Source: Bradyrhizobium ivorense
GTDB taxonomy: Bacteria > Pseudomonadota > Alphaproteobacteria > Rhizobiales > Xanthobacteraceae
Direction: 5' to 3'
NCBI RefSeq assembly: GCF_900696085.1
Contig: NZ_CAADFC020000003.1
Coordinates: 62,001 to 126,000 of the forward strand
Length of the DNA: 64,000 bases
Shown here: positions 54,092 through 63,084 of the stretch, piece by piece
Position numbering within the stretch: position 1 is the first letter of the stretch
How the letters are laid out: each line of letters starts with the position of its first letter
Position numbers and translations under genes: made by a program
The notes under the pieces: generated by a model
What the model saw: the letters and a program-made list of their open reading frames with translations, nothing else
Database searches by the model: none
What the model was told of the DNA's origin: nothing

Positions 54092-55002
54092 TGCTGGATT
54101 TCGACCTCCGCGACCTCGACGCCTTCGTGGCGGTGGCGCGCACGCGCAATTTCCGGCGCGCCGCGCTGGAGCGGCGCGTCTCGGTCTCGAGCCTCAGCCA
54201 GCGGCTGCGCGACATGGAGGAACGGCTCGGCGTCCGCCTGATGAACCGCACCACCCGCAGCGTTGCGTTGACCGAGGCCGGCGAAATGCTGCTGGCGCGC
54301 GTCGCCCCGGCGATGTCAGATGTCGGCGATGCGCTGAACCAGGTGCGCGGCCTGCGCGCCGAGCCGTCCGGCCGGTTGCGCATCAATGCACCGCCGCCGG
54401 CGGTCGACCTCGTGCTGGCACAGATGGTCGGGCCGTTCCTGGCAAAATATCCGAAGGTCGAGCTGGAGATCGTCGCCGAAACCGCCTTCGTCGACATCGT
54501 CGCCCAGGGTTTTGACGCCGGCGTGCGCTATGGCGAGCATTTGGCGCAGGACATGATCGCAATGCCGCTGGGCGCGCCGCAGCGCTACGCGGTGGTGGCC
54601 TCGCGCGACTATGTCGCTAGGCACGGCCGGCCGCTGCACCCGAAGGATCTGCTGAAGCATGCCTGTATCCGCACCCGCTTCAGCAACGGCGCGATGTTCG
54701 ACTGGGAGTTCGAGAAGAACGGCCGCCTGGTCAAGGTCTCGCCGCCGGCGAAGCTGATCGCCACCTATCTCGGCCTTGCGCTGCGCGCGGTGCATGACGG
54801 CGTCGGCTACTGGGCGACCTTCGAGGGCTATGTCCGTTACGGCGTGAAATCCGGCACGCTGGTCAGCGTGCTCGACGACTGGTGCCCGCCGTTCGACGGG
54901 CCGTTCCTCTATTACCCGAGCCGCCGCCAGCCACCCCCCGCGCTCGCCGCCTTCGTGGCGTTCGTCGCCGACTGGCGCAAGCAGGCGCGGCGGAAGCCGT
55001 AA
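54091..55002 (+). CDS. LysR family transcriptional regulator
   Basis: 303 residues. The N-terminal winged helix-turn-helix reads LDAFVAVARTRNFRRAALER to LGVRLMNRTTRSVALTEAG (residues about 7-65), then a periplasmic-binding-like effector domain including GRLRINAPPPAVDLVLAQM. It is divergent from the aldo/keto reductase with an inverted repeat at its own start. The inducer is unknown. Confidence 0.92.
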   Translation: MLDFDLRDLDAFVAVARTRNFRRAALERRVSVSSLSQRLRDMEERLGVRLMNRTTRSVALTEAGEMLLARVAPAMSDVGDALNQVRGLRAEPSGRLRINAPPPAVDLVLAQMVGPFLAKYPKVELEIVAETAFVDIVAQGFDAGVRYGEHLAQDMIAMPLGAPQRYAVVASRDYVARHGRPLHPKDLLKHACIRTRFSNGAMFDWEFEKNGRLVKVSPPAKLIATYLGLALRAVHDGVGYWATFEGYVRYGVKSGTLVSVLDDWCPPFDGPFLYYPSRRQPPPALAAFVAFVADWRKQARRKP

Positions 55003-55019
55003 CGCGACACGCTCGCCGT

Positions 55020-55062
55020 CGTCCCGGCCCCCGTGCGCAATTGCGCACTAGGCCGGGACGAC
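55020..55062. repeat. Short inverted repeat downstream of the LysR gene
   Basis: GTCGTCCCGGCC and GGCCGGGACGAC close a stem around GTGCGCAATTGCGCAC, itself palindromic. It may be the LysR gene's terminator or another dispersed element. Confidence 0.55.
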
Positions 55063-55091
55063 ACCTGAACGTGGGCTCCAGGCCGCCACCG

Positions 55092-55129
55092 GCTACTTTG
55101 CATGGGGTTGTTTTTCGGTATTTGGCAGC
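55092..55129. repeat. Dispersed repeat R7 (GCTACTTTGCATGGGGTTG), copy 2
   Basis: GCTACTTTGCATGGGGTTGT followed by TTTTCGGTATTTGGCAG, nearly identical to 22048-22085. It is followed by an R1 copy, as the first copy is followed by a degraded R1. Confidence 0.65.
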
Positions 55130-55151
55130 GCGCCCCCGCGACGGCATCCCC

Positions 55152-55236
55152 GTAGCCCGGATGCAGCGCAGCGCAATCCGGGGCGGTGATTCCGCGGAGA
55201 GGCTGTTCCCGGATTGCGCTGCGCTGCGTCCGGGCT
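55152..55236. repeat. Dispersed palindromic repeat, family R1 (full copy)
   Basis: GTAGCCCGGATGCAGCGCAG and the distal GCTGCGTCCGGGCTT are complementary arms. It directly precedes R2 copy 3. Confidence 0.85.
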
Positions 55237-55247
55237 TCAGATCTTTC

Positions 55248-55377
55248 TTCTCCTTCCCCCTGAAAGGGGGAAGGTCGGGATGGGGGTCAGCCGCGGGCTC
55301 CGCTCCGCGGAGAGAGCAGATCCCCACCCGCTTTGCTCTGGCGAGCAAAGCGACCTCCCCTTTTCAAGGGGAGGTTG
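55248..55377. repeat. Dispersed repeat family R2, copy 3
   Basis: Same module as 21835-21967. It is flanked by R1 sequence on both sides: a full copy ends at 55236, and an inverted half (GGATGGAGCGTAACCCGGAC) begins near 55392. Confidence 0.88.
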
Positions 55378-55418
55378 GAGCTGCGTCGCTTGGATGGAGC
55401 GTAACCCGGACTATGCCA

Positions 55419-56423
55419 TCACAGCATGCTCGGCAGCACGCGGTCCGGCGGCTTGTGGTTGTCGAGGAAGGTGCGGATGTTGATGATCACCTTCTCGCCC
55501 ATCTCGACGCGGCCTTCGATGGTGGCCGAGCCCATATGCGGCAGCAGCGCCACCTTGCCGGCCCTGGCCAGCCGCACCAGCTTCGGGTTGACCGCCGGCT
55601 CGTGCTCATAGACGTCGAGCGCGGCGCCGCCGATCTCGCCGGCCTCGATCAGCTTGATCAGCGTGTCCTCGTCGATCACCTCGCCGCGCGCGGTGTTGAC
55701 GACGTAGGCCTCCTTGCGGATCAGCTTGAGCCGCCGCGCCGACAGCAGATGGAAGGTGGCCGGCGTGTGCGGGCAGTTCACCGAGATGATGTCCATCCGC
55801 GCCAGCATCTGGTCGAGGCTTTCCCAATAGGTCGCCCCGAGCTCGTCGGCGATCACGGGCGCCACCGGGCGGCGGTTGTGATAGTGGATCTGCAGCCCGA
55901 AAGCGCGGGCGCGGCGCGCCACCGCCTGGCCGATCCGGCCCATGCCGATGATGCCGAGCCTTTTTCCCCCGATGCGGTGGCCGAGCATCCAGGTCGGCGA
56001 CCAGCCCGCCCAGTGCTGCTTGCCTTCGGTCAGGATCGAAGCGCCCTCGATCAAGCGGCGCGGCACCGCCAGAATCAGCGCCATCGTCATGTCGGCGGTG
56101 TCCTCGGTCAGCACCTTCGGGGTGTTGGTGACCGTGATGCCGCGGGCATGCGCCGCCGCGACGTCGATATTGTCGACGCCGTTGCCGAAATTGGCGATCA
56201 TCCTCAGCTTGCAGTCGGGATGGTTGATCACGTCCTCGCGGATCAGGTCGGTCACGGTCGGCACCAGAATATCGGCGCTGCGCGCCGCGTCCGCGATCTG
56301 CTCCGCGGTCATCGGCGTGTCGTCGAGATTCAATCTGGCATCGAACAGCTCGCGCATCCGGGTCTCGATCGAGTCCGGCAGCTTGCGGGTGACGACGACG
56401 AGAGGCTTTTTCTTTACCGACAT
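55419..56423 (-). CDS. D-isomer-specific 2-hydroxyacid dehydrogenase (glyoxylate/glycerate reductase type)
   Basis: 334 residues. The NAD(P) motif GIIGMGRIGQAVARRA lies at about 151-166. Catalytic residues are Arg in VNTARGEVI, Glu in LDVYEHEP and His in LLPHMGSAT. The substrate-side segment NFGNGVDNID matches glyoxylate reductases. It interconverts 2-keto and D-2-hydroxy acids. It is a single gene; no partner suggests the substrate. Confidence 0.9.
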   Translation of the reverse strand: MSVKKKPLVVVTRKLPDSIETRMRELFDARLNLDDTPMTAEQIADAARSADILVPTVTDLIREDVINHPDCKLRMIANFGNGVDNIDVAAAHARGITVTNTPKVLTEDTADMTMALILAVPRRLIEGASILTEGKQHWAGWSPTWMLGHRIGGKRLGIIGMGRIGQAVARRARAFGLQIHYHNRRPVAPVIADELGATYWESLDQMLARMDIISVNCPHTPATFHLLSARRLKLIRKEAYVVNTARGEVIDEDTLIKLIEAGEIGGAALDVYEHEPAVNPKLVRLARAGKVALLPHMGSATIEGRVEMGEKVIINIRTFLDNHKPPDRVLPSML

Positions 56424-56763
56424 GTCCTGCTCTCATGAGCTGCGCGGCCTGCCAAAGATCAAGCCGTTCAGTGCTCATTAACCCGGTTGTTCGACACTGC
56501 TGATCGCCGCTCTGTGCCGGCGTTTCCTTCGCGTTTCCTAGGGTTCCCCGAGACTTACCCGGCCTTCGGCCTGCGGGAAATTCGGGCGTTCTGGTTCTAG
56601 AAGCGTTCCGTCCTCTCTAGCAGAAGGCCGGGCCAAGACAAGAACCCCTCGGATGTCCGGTCGGGAACGAACGGCGCGGACGTGAGGGGCCGGTATTCGG
56701 GCGTGGGTCAATGGGTTGCAACTCGCCGAATGCGGGTTGGGCATCTCGGCAGGAGACGAGTTG

Positions 56764-57294
56764 ATGGTGGGGTTCTGGCGTTTCGGTTGGTTGGCGGCGC
56801 TGGTCGGGTGCATGCTGGGCATGTCGGTGATCCCTGGACATTCCGCCAAGGATGCGAGCCCCACCACCAGCGGACTGCCGATCCCGCGCTATGTCAGCCT
56901 GAAATCCGATCATGTGAATGTCCGCGCCGGCCCGACCAAGGACAACGACGTCGCCTGGGTCTACACGCGCTCCGGGCTTCCAGTCGAAATCACCGCCGAA
57001 TTCGAGAACTGGCGCCGGGTGCGCGATTCCGAGGGCGCCGAGGGCTGGGTCTATCACTCGCTGCTGTCCGGCCGCCGCACCGCGGTGGTGACGATGAAGC
57101 ACAAGGACGATCTCGCCTCGCTCTACGATCGCCCCGACGCCACCAGCGCCATCGCGGCGCGGCTGCAGGCCGGCGTGGTCGCGCAGGTCAAGAAATGCGC
57201 CAACAACTGGTGCCGGGTCACCGGCGCCGGCTTCGACGGCTGGATCGAGCAGCAGCGCCTGTGGGGCGTCTACGCCGACGAGAAGGTGGATTGA
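56764..57294 (+). CDS. Exported SH3-domain protein
   Basis: 176 residues from the ATG at 56764 (AGGAGACGAG upstream). A signal sequence (GWLAALVGCMLGMSVIPGHSA) precedes two bacterial SH3-like units: SDHVNVRAGPTKDNDVAWVY and a second around DLASLYDRPDATSAIAARL to GFDGWIEQQRLWGVY. Such proteins often bind peptidoglycan or act as periplasmic scaffolds. It is monocistronic and followed by an R3 repeat. The role is unknown. Confidence 0.88.
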   Translation: MVGFWRFGWLAALVGCMLGMSVIPGHSAKDASPTTSGLPIPRYVSLKSDHVNVRAGPTKDNDVAWVYTRSGLPVEITAEFENWRRVRDSEGAEGWVYHSLLSGRRTAVVTMKHKDDLASLYDRPDATSAIAARLQAGVVAQVKKCANNWCRVTGAGFDGWIEQQRLWGVYADEKVD

Positions 57295-57301
57295 CGCTAA
57301 G

Positions 57302-57385
57302 CGTCATTCCGGGGCGATGCGCCAGCATCGAACCCGGAATCTCGAGATTCCGGGTCTGGTGCTAACGCACCATCCCGGAATGACG
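57302..57385. repeat. Dispersed palindromic repeat, family R3, copy 2
   Basis: CGTCATTCCGGGGCGATGCG to CCATCCCGGAATGACG with the same central CTCGAG palindrome as 37785-37866. The two copies differ mainly in the small inner loops. Confidence 0.87.
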
Positions 57386-57401
57386 ACGTCTCAAACAACA
57401 A

Positions 57402-57422
57402 TGGCCGGGACGAGCCCGGCCA
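57402..57422 (-). terminator. Terminator downstream of irr
   Basis: TGGCCGGG (57402-57409) and CCCGGCCA (57415-57422) form an 8-bp GC-rich stem. On the minus strand it is followed by TTGTTGTTTG, 27 bases past the irr stop. Confidence 0.7.
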
Positions 57423-57448
57423 CCAAATCCATTCGACGGTAAATCCGT

Positions 57449-57940
57449 TCAGCGCTTCTTGCGCAGCCGCACCACCATGTCGACGCGGGAGATCTCGTAG
57501 CCCTCGGGCACCTCGGGCATCTTCGAGAGCATCATGGTCGAGTCGTGAATGTCGACCAGCTCGTGATTGTGCTCGAGATAGAAGTGGTGGTGCGCCGAGA
57601 CGTTGGTGTCGAAATAGGTCTTGGTGCCGTCGACGCTGACCTGGCGCAGCAGACCGGCATCGGTCAGCTGGTTGAGGGTGTTGTAGACAGTCGCCAGCGA
57701 CACCGGAACCTTGGCCAGCGTGGCTTCCTCGTAGAGCATTTCCGCGGTCAGATGGCGGGCGCCCTTGCCGAACAGCAGCCAGCCCAGCGCCATGCGCTGG
57801 CGGGTCGGCCTAAGACCGGCAGCCTGCAACATCTCGTTGACGTCATGCCAGGGGCAGCCGGTCAAGGCCGGGTGATGCCCAGCGCCGCGGGCGGCGGGGT
57901 GCACGGCGTCATCGTTCACAGCCGGTACTTCCTCGTTCAT
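57449..57940 (-). CDS. irr: Iron response regulator Irr (Fur family)
   Basis: 163 residues from the ATG at 57940, the length of the Bradyrhizobium japonicum protein. The haem-regulatory motif GCPWHDV places Cys29-Pro30 exactly as in that species, and the second haem site AHHHF has HHH at 117-119. The Fur-type winged helix (RPTRQRM, SLATVYNTLNQL) lies between. In B. japonicum, Irr represses haem synthesis under iron limitation and is degraded when haem is present. It diverges from fabA. Confidence 0.96.
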   Translation of the reverse strand: MNEEVPAVNDDAVHPAARGAGHHPALTGCPWHDVNEMLQAAGLRPTRQRMALGWLLFGKGARHLTAEMLYEEATLAKVPVSLATVYNTLNQLTDAGLLRQVSVDGTKTYFDTNVSAHHHFYLEHNHELVDIHDSTMMLSKMPEVPEGYEISRVDMVVRLRKKR

Positions 57941-58296
57941 ATCCACTCTATGCACCTAACTCAGGCAATATTCCTGATAAATATAAAAAGGATGCCTACC
58001 AGATGCAAGTTTTTCGCAACTAGAACGAATCCAAGGTACAGTCAAAACCCATAGAAACCCATTGGCTAGCCGGTAATTTATCACCTGAAAGCGGCTTTGC
58101 CGCCCTGTTGAGCCTATGTTAGAGAGCGCGCGGACCACATATGCGCTTTCGGCAGAGATCAAGGCCAGGCAGCGTACCCAGGTAGCGCCCACGATACGGG
58201 ATGTTCCAGTTCCCGTGGGAAGATAAGGTCCGGCTTAGAGCTTAGTAAGAGCTTAGGTAAGAGCGCTTTATCGGGACATTGAGAGGTTGGAAGAGG
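57941..58296. promoter_or_regulatory. irr-fabA divergent regulatory region
   Basis: About 355 bases, AT-richer than its surroundings near irr (TAAATATAAAAAGG). Close to fabA are three phased repeats of GCTTAG (58233, 58240 and 58251), two of them as AGAGCTTAG 11 bases apart, within 40-65 bases of the fabA start. No gene is seen. I could not identify a clear iron-control-element box. Confidence 0.5.
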
Positions 58297-58818
58297 ATGC
58301 TGGATCGGCGCGGCGGTTATGAATATGAGGATTTGCTGGCTTGCGGCCGGGGCGAGCTGTTCGGTCCCGGCAACGCCCAGTTGCCGCTGCCGCCGATGCT
58401 GATGTTTGACCGCATCAGCCAGATCTCGGAAACCGGCGGCGAGTTCGGCAAGGGGCTGGTGCGCGCCGAGCTCGAAGTGAAGCCGGACCTCTGGTTCTTT
58501 GGCTGCCACTTCAAGAACGATCCGGTGATGCCGGGCTGCCTCGGCCTCGACGCCATGTGGCAAATGGTCGGCTTTTATCTCGGCTGGATCGGCGGTGAAG
58601 GTCGCGGTCGCGCGCTCGGTCTCGGCGAACTCAAGTTCTCCGGCCAGGTGCTGCCGCATGTGCGCAAGGTTGTGTACAACGTCGATATCAAGCGCGTGAT
58701 GCGGTCAAAGCTCGTGCTTGGAATCGCCGACGGGTGGCTTTCCATGGACGACGAGATTATCTATCGCGCAAAGGATTTGAAGGTCGGATTGTTCAAGCAG
58801 GGCACGGCGCCATCTTGA
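58297..58818 (+). CDS. fabA: 3-Hydroxydecanoyl-ACP dehydratase/isomerase
   Basis: 173 residues from the ATG at 58297, giving the family start [19 protein letters not shown]. The catalytic His71 and Asp85 lie in [20 protein letters not shown]. It makes trans-2- and cis-3-decenoyl-ACP, the branch to unsaturated fatty acids. It leads the fabA-fabB-fabV operon divergent from irr, the usual Rhizobiales position. Confidence 0.96.
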   Translation: MLDRRGGYEYEDLLACGRGELFGPGNAQLPLPPMLMFDRISQISETGGEFGKGLVRAELEVKPDLWFFGCHFKNDPVMPGCLGLDAMWQMVGFYLGWIGGEGRGRALGLGELKFSGQVLPHVRKVVYNVDIKRVMRSKLVLGIADGWLSMDDEIIYRAKDLKVGLFKQGTAPS

Positions 58819-58861
58819 GCAGGATCATCATGCGACAACATAAAGGCAGGGCGAGGCGAAC

Positions 58862-60085
58862 ATGAGGCGGGTTGTCATCACGGGGATGGGCATTGTCTCG
58901 TCCATCGGAAACAACACCCAGGAAGTGCTTGCGAGTCTCTACGAGGCGAAGTCGGGCATCACACGCGCGGAGCGGCACGCCGAGCTCGGCTTCCGCTCGC
59001 AGGTGCAGGGTGCGCCGACACTCAATCCCGCCGACGTGATCGACCGTCGCGCGATGCGGTTCCTCGCCGAGGGTGCGGCCTGGAATCACGTCGCGATGGA
59101 ACAGGCGATCCGCGACTCCGGCCTCGAGGACGGCGAGGTCTCCAATATCCGCACCGGCATCATCATGGGATCCGGCGGGCCGTCGACGCGGACCCTGGTG
59201 GAAGCCGCCGACATCGCGCGGAGCAAGGGTCCGAAGCGCGTCGGTCCTTTTGCCGTGCCGAAGGGCATGTCCTCGACGGCATCGGCGACGCTTGCGACCT
59301 GGTTCAAGATCAAGGGCGTGAACTACTCGATCTCGTCGGCCTGCGCGACGTCGAACCATTGCATCGGCAACGCCTATGAGACGATCCAGATCGGCAAGCA
59401 GGACATCATCTTCGCAGGCGGCTGCGAGGAGCTCGACTGGACGCTCTCGGTGCTGTTCGACGCGATGGGCGCGATGTCCTCGAAATACAACGACACGCCG
59501 GCCACCGCCTCGCGTCCCTACGACATCAGCCGCGACGGCTTTGTGATCGCCGGCGGCGCCGGTGTCGTGGTGCTGGAAGAGCTCGAGCACGCCAAGGCGC
59601 GCGGCGCCAAGATCTACGCCGAGGTGGTCGGCTACGGCGCGACCTCCGACGGCTACGACATGGTGGCGCCGTCGGGCGAGGGCGCCGAGCGCTGCATGCG
59701 CATGGCGCTGTCGACGGTCGACACGCCGATCGACTACATCAATCCGCACGCCACCTCGACGCCGGCCGGCGATCCGCCGGAGATCGAGGCGATCCGCAGG
59801 GTGTTCGGCACCGGCGAGAAGTGTCCGCCGATCTCGGCGACCAAGGCGCTGACCGGCCATTCGCTCGGCGCCACCGGCGTGCAGGAGGCGATCTATTCGC
59901 TGTTGATGCTCAACAACGGCTTCGTCTGCGAAAGCGCGCATATCACCGAGCTCGATCCTGTGTTTGCCGACATGCCGATCGTGCGCAAGCGCATCGACAA
60001 CGCCAAGCTCGCGACCGTGCTGTCGAACTCGTTCGGGTTCGGCGGCACCAACGCCACGCTGGTGTTCAAGCGCCTGGATGCGTGA
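58862..60085 (+). CDS. fabB: 3-Oxoacyl-ACP synthase I
   Basis: 407 residues. The Cys-His-His triad is Cys161 in SSACATSNH, His in [11 protein letters not shown] and His in [11 protein letters not shown]. It elongates cis-3-decenoyl-ACP made by FabA. It starts 43 bases after fabA. The antisense strand of this gene and fabV carries a very long open frame that I treat as a shadow. Confidence 0.96.
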   Translation: MRRVVITGMGIVSSIGNNTQEVLASLYEAKSGITRAERHAELGFRSQVQGAPTLNPADVIDRRAMRFLAEGAAWNHVAMEQAIRDSGLEDGEVSNIRTGIIMGSGGPSTRTLVEAADIARSKGPKRVGPFAVPKGMSSTASATLATWFKIKGVNYSISSACATSNHCIGNAYETIQIGKQDIIFAGGCEELDWTLSVLFDAMGAMSSKYNDTPATASRPYDISRDGFVIAGGAGVVVLEELEHAKARGAKIYAEVVGYGATSDGYDMVAPSGEGAERCMRMALSTVDTPIDYINPHATSTPAGDPPEIEAIRRVFGTGEKCPPISATKALTGHSLGATGVQEAIYSLLMLNNGFVCESAHITELDPVFADMPIVRKRIDNAKLATVLSNSFGFGGTNATLVFKRLDA

Positions 60086-60163
60086 TTTGGTTTTCACTCC
60101 CGCGCGCGAAGGAGGTCGGCAGGCCGCGAATGGGACATTGCAACGATCTGAAATGGGGTGCGC

Positions 60164-61336
60164 ATGATCATTGAACCGCGCGTGCGAGGCTTCATCTGCA
60201 CGACGGCACATCCCGTCGGTTGCGCCACCAATGTCCGCGAACAGATCGGCTACGTGCTCAAGCAGGGTCCGGTCGCCGATTGCCCGAAGCGCGTCGCCGT
60301 GCTCGGCTGCTCGACGGGTTACGGCCTTGCCAGCCGCATCGTTGCGACCTTCGCCGGCGGCGCCGACACCATCGGCGTGTCGCTGGAACGCGAGCCGACG
60401 GAAAAACGGACGGCCACCGCCGGCTGGTACAACAATCGCGCCTTCGAGATCGAAGCCAAGAAGATCGGGCGATCCCCGCTCACGCTGGAGGGCGACGCCT
60501 TCTCCGACGAGCTGAAGGCAAACTTCATCGAACGCGTGCGTGAAAAGTTCGGACAGCTCGACATGCTGGTCTACAGCATGGCCGCACCGGCGCGTACCGA
60601 TCCCGTCACCGGCGAGACCTATCGCTCGGTGATCAAGCCGCTGGGCGCCCCCGTCGAGATCAAGACCCTCGATACCGAAACCGGCGAGGTGTTTCAGACC
60701 ACGCTCGAGCCGGCGAGCGAGGAGCAGACCGCCGCCACGGTCGCGGTGATGGGCGGCGACGACTGGAAGCGCTGGATCGACCAGCTCGCCGACGCCGGCG
60801 TGCTGGCTCCTGGCTTCCGCACCCTCAACTACACCTATATCGGCAGCGAGCTCACCTGGCCGATCTATTGGAACGGCACGCTCGGCCGCGCCAAGGTCGA
60901 TCTCGACAGCAAGGCGGAAGCGATCCGCGGCCGGCTCGGCGCGGAGGCGGCCCGCGTCGTGGCGCTGAAGGCGGTGGTCACCCAGGCAAGCTCGGCGATC
61001 CCGGTGGTGCCGCTCTACGGCACGGTGCTGTTCAAGGTGATGAAGCAGCTCAACCTGCACGAAGGCTGCATCGAGCAGATCGATCGCCTGTTCCGGACCA
61101 AGCTGGGCAAGGCCGTCGAGCTCGACGACGCGCAGCGCGTCAGGGTCGACGACTGGGAGCTCTCGCCCGAGGTTCAGGCGGAAGTGTCGCGGCGCTGGCC
61201 GCTGCTGACGACGGAAACCCTCGGCGAGCTCGCGGATCTCGGGGAATACAGGAGCCAGTTCCTGCGCCTGTTCGGCTTCGGCATCGACGGCGTCGAGTAC
61301 ACGCAGGACCTCGATCCCCGCGTCGTCCCGGGTTAG
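60164..61336 (+). CDS. fabV: Enoyl-ACP reductase of the FabV type
   Basis: 390 residues from the ATG at 60164 (an upstream GTG at 60158 is possible). The opening IIEPRVRGFICTTAHPVGC and LGCSTGYGLASRI are FabV signatures. The active site Tyr235-X8-Lys244 lies in TYIGSELTWPIYWNG...AK, and the numbering matches known FabV proteins. The usual third gene in fabAB operons of this group is fabI, an unrelated shorter SDR enzyme. FabV enzymes reduce trans-2-enoyl thioesters with NADH. Confidence 0.94.
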   Translation: MIIEPRVRGFICTTAHPVGCATNVREQIGYVLKQGPVADCPKRVAVLGCSTGYGLASRIVATFAGGADTIGVSLEREPTEKRTATAGWYNNRAFEIEAKKIGRSPLTLEGDAFSDELKANFIERVREKFGQLDMLVYSMAAPARTDPVTGETYRSVIKPLGAPVEIKTLDTETGEVFQTTLEPASEEQTAATVAVMGGDDWKRWIDQLADAGVLAPGFRTLNYTYIGSELTWPIYWNGTLGRAKVDLDSKAEAIRGRLGAEAARVVALKAVVTQASSAIPVVPLYGTVLFKVMKQLNLHEGCIEQIDRLFRTKLGKAVELDDAQRVRVDDWELSPEVQAEVSRRWPLLTTETLGELADLGEYRSQFLRLFGFGIDGVEYTQDLDPRVVPG

Positions 61337-61346
61337 GTGCCCCTTC

Positions 61347-61432
61347 GTAGCCCGGATGGAGCGCAGCGCAATCCGGGACAGACGCTGTTGTGGAACGAGC
61401 TCCCGGATTTCGCTTCGCTGCATCCGGGCTAC
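61347..61432. repeat. Dispersed palindromic repeat, family R1 (full copy)
   Basis: GTAGCCCGGATGGAGCGCAG to GCTGCATCCGGGCTAC, complementary arms. It starts 11 bases after the fabV stop and directly precedes R2 copy 4. Confidence 0.87.
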
Positions 61433-61438
61433 AAATCT

Positions 61439-61570
61439 TTCTCCTTCCCCCTGAAAGGGGGAAGGTCGGGATGGGGGTCAGCCGCCGGCGACGCTGCAAG
61501 TGGAGAGAGCAGATCCCCACCCGCTTTGCTCTGCGAGCAAAGCGACCTCCCCTTTTCAAGGGGAGGTTGG
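61439..61570. repeat. Dispersed repeat family R2, copy 4
   Basis: Same module as 21835-21967, separated from the R1 copy by a few bases. It ends 5 bases before the stop of the convergent GNAT gene. Confidence 0.88.
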
Positions 61571-61574
61571 AACG

Positions 61575-62039
61575 CTAAGCGCTACGTGTGCTTCTCTTCC
61601 ACCGATAGTGCTTCATCATGAAGCCGGTCACCGGATTGGGCGCTTCCGTCTCGAACACAAAACCTTCGCGCTCGTACCAGCGCCAGGCCTTCTCGTTCTC
61701 GCGGACGCATTTCAGCCAGATCTCGTCGGGCAGTTGCCGGCGCGTGAACGCGAGCAAATGGCGTCCGAGGCCGCGGCCCTGATGGGACGGCGCGACCATC
61801 AGCTGGTCGAGCAGCAGGGTCGGCAGATGCAGGGCCAGCATGGCGGCGATAGCGCCGTGATCGTCGGCGACGAACAGGCTCCAGCCGCCGGCGATCTCGC
61901 GCGGCAGGCGGGCGCGCAGATCGCTCAACAATTTTTCGCTTGGCTGCGACAGCCCGGTCGAAACCCAGCTCTCCATCCAGATGCGCGTGATCGCGTCATG
62001 CTCGTCGGCGCGAGCGGGGCGGATGGCCGGCAGCGTCAT
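61575..62039 (-). CDS. GNAT family N-acetyltransferase
   Basis: 154 residues. Acetyl-CoA motif A is LMVAPSHQGRGLGRHLL, and the C-terminus has NEKAWRWYEREGFVF, the usual last GNAT helix-strand. The substrate is unknown. It lies between R2 copy 4 and a terminator-bearing gap from the superoxide dismutase gene. Confidence 0.88.
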   Translation of the reverse strand: MTLPAIRPARADEHDAITRIWMESWVSTGLSQPSEKLLSDLRARLPREIAGGWSLFVADDHGAIAAMLALHLPTLLLDQLMVAPSHQGRGLGRHLLAFTRRQLPDEIWLKCVRENEKAWRWYEREGFVFETEAPNPVTGFMMKHYRWKRSTRSA

Positions 62040-62077
62040 CGTTCAATTCCATGGCGTTCGCGATCAGGCGCGCGACG

Positions 62078-62108
62078 TAAAAAGCCCCACGATTGCGCGT
62101 GGGGCTTT
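62078..62108 (-). terminator. Rho-independent terminator of the superoxide dismutase gene
   Basis: AAAGCCCCAC (62081-62090) and GTGGGGCTTT (62099-62108) form a 10-bp stem with an 8-base loop. On the minus strand it ends in TTTTTACG, 40 bases past the SOD stop. Confidence 0.88.
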
Positions 62109-62147
62109 CAAGTCTAGCGCAGCTCGTCGCAATCGGCGAGCGCTGGC

Positions 62148-62885
62148 TCAGACGCCGAGCGTGCCGGCCTTCGCGGCGGCGTAGCGTTCGGCCACGGCCT
62201 TCCAGTTCACCGTATTCCACCATGCCTTGAGATAATCGGGGCGGCGGTTCTGGTAGGTCAGGTAATAGGCGTGCTCCCAGACGTCATTGCCGAGCAAAGC
62301 GCGCTTGCCGTCCATCAGCGGAGTGTCCTGGTTCGGCCGGGTCTCGAGCGCGAGCTTGCCGTCCTTGGTCACGGTGACAAACACCCAGCCCGATCCGAAC
62401 ACGCGTCCGCCGGCGGCGTTGAAGTCGGTCTGCAGTTTCTCCATGCCGCCGAGGTCGCGCTCGATCGCGGCCAGCACCTCGCCCTCCGGCTTGCCGCCGT
62501 TCGGGCCCATGATCTGCCAGAACATGGTGTGGTTGGCGTGGCCGCCCATGTTGTTGCGCACGCCGGTGCGGACCGCGTCCGGCACGCTGTTGAGGCCGGC
62601 GAGCACCTCGACGATCGGCTTCTCGGCGATCGCGGGATGGTCCTTGGCAAAAGTGTTCAGGTTGCTGACGTAAGCCTGATGATGCTTGTCGTGATGGATC
62701 TCCATCGTCCTGGCATCGATGTGCGGCTCCAGCGCGCTGGTGGGATAGGGCAGCGGATCGATCTTGAACGGCCCGCTCGGGGCCGGTGCCGTTGCCTGGG
62801 CGTAAGTCATCCGCGGGGCGGACGTGGCGGCTGCGGCGATGCTGCCGGCTGCGATGATCAGGCGGCGTCGGGACATCGATGACAT
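62148..62885 (-). CDS. Superoxide dismutase (Fe/Mn family), with Tat-type signal
   Basis: 245 residues from the ATG at 62885 (GGAGAA upstream). The N-terminus has SRRRLII followed by a hydrophobic Ala stretch ending TYAQA, a twin-arginine-like export signal. The metal ligands by alignment to E. coli SodA are His64, His119, Asp201 and His205 (MEIHH, GGHANHTMFW, DVWEH). It dismutates superoxide, here probably outside the cytoplasm. Sequence alone does not decide between iron and manganese. Confidence 0.91.
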   Translation of the reverse strand: MSSMSRRRLIIAAGSIAAAATSAPRMTYAQATAPAPSGPFKIDPLPYPTSALEPHIDARTMEIHHDKHHQAYVSNLNTFAKDHPAIAEKPIVEVLAGLNSVPDAVRTGVRNNMGGHANHTMFWQIMGPNGGKPEGEVLAAIERDLGGMEKLQTDFNAAGGRVFGSGWVFVTVTKDGKLALETRPNQDTPLMDGKRALLGNDVWEHAYYLTYQNRRPDYLKAWWNTVNWKAVAERYAAAKAGTLGV

Positions 62886-63030
62886 CGTGATTCTCCATGC
62901 TCAAGGAAAGCGTCCTGATGTTAGGCCCGAGTTGTGACCGGGTTCCAATGGCTTCCGTTCACAATGTCGGGTCAAAAGCGCACAGGCCGATCAGCGGCCG
63001 GTGATCTCGCATCGCACCCTGCACAAACTG

Positions 63031-63060
63031 AAAAAGGGCGGCCTTTCGGGCCGCCCTTTC
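63031..63060 (-). terminator. Rho-independent terminator of pnp
   Basis: AAAGGGCGGCC (63033-63043) and GGCCGCCCTTT (63049-63059) form an 11-bp stem; the minus strand continues into a T-run. It lies 25 bases past the pnp stop. Confidence 0.9.
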
Positions 63061-63084
63061 GCAACACTTTGAGATGGTCTGGCC

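Noticed and set aside
60164..61336. Annotation of the third fab gene as FabI
   Set aside because: Length (390), the N-terminal FabV signature and Tyr-X8-Lys contrast with FabI's shorter SDR fold and Tyr-X6-Lys.
58793..61423. An 876-codon open frame on the minus strand opposite fabB and fabV
   Set aside because: It is antisense to two well-recognised genes, composed mainly of Arg, His and Asp-rich low-complexity sequence typical of high-GC shadow frames, with no domain.
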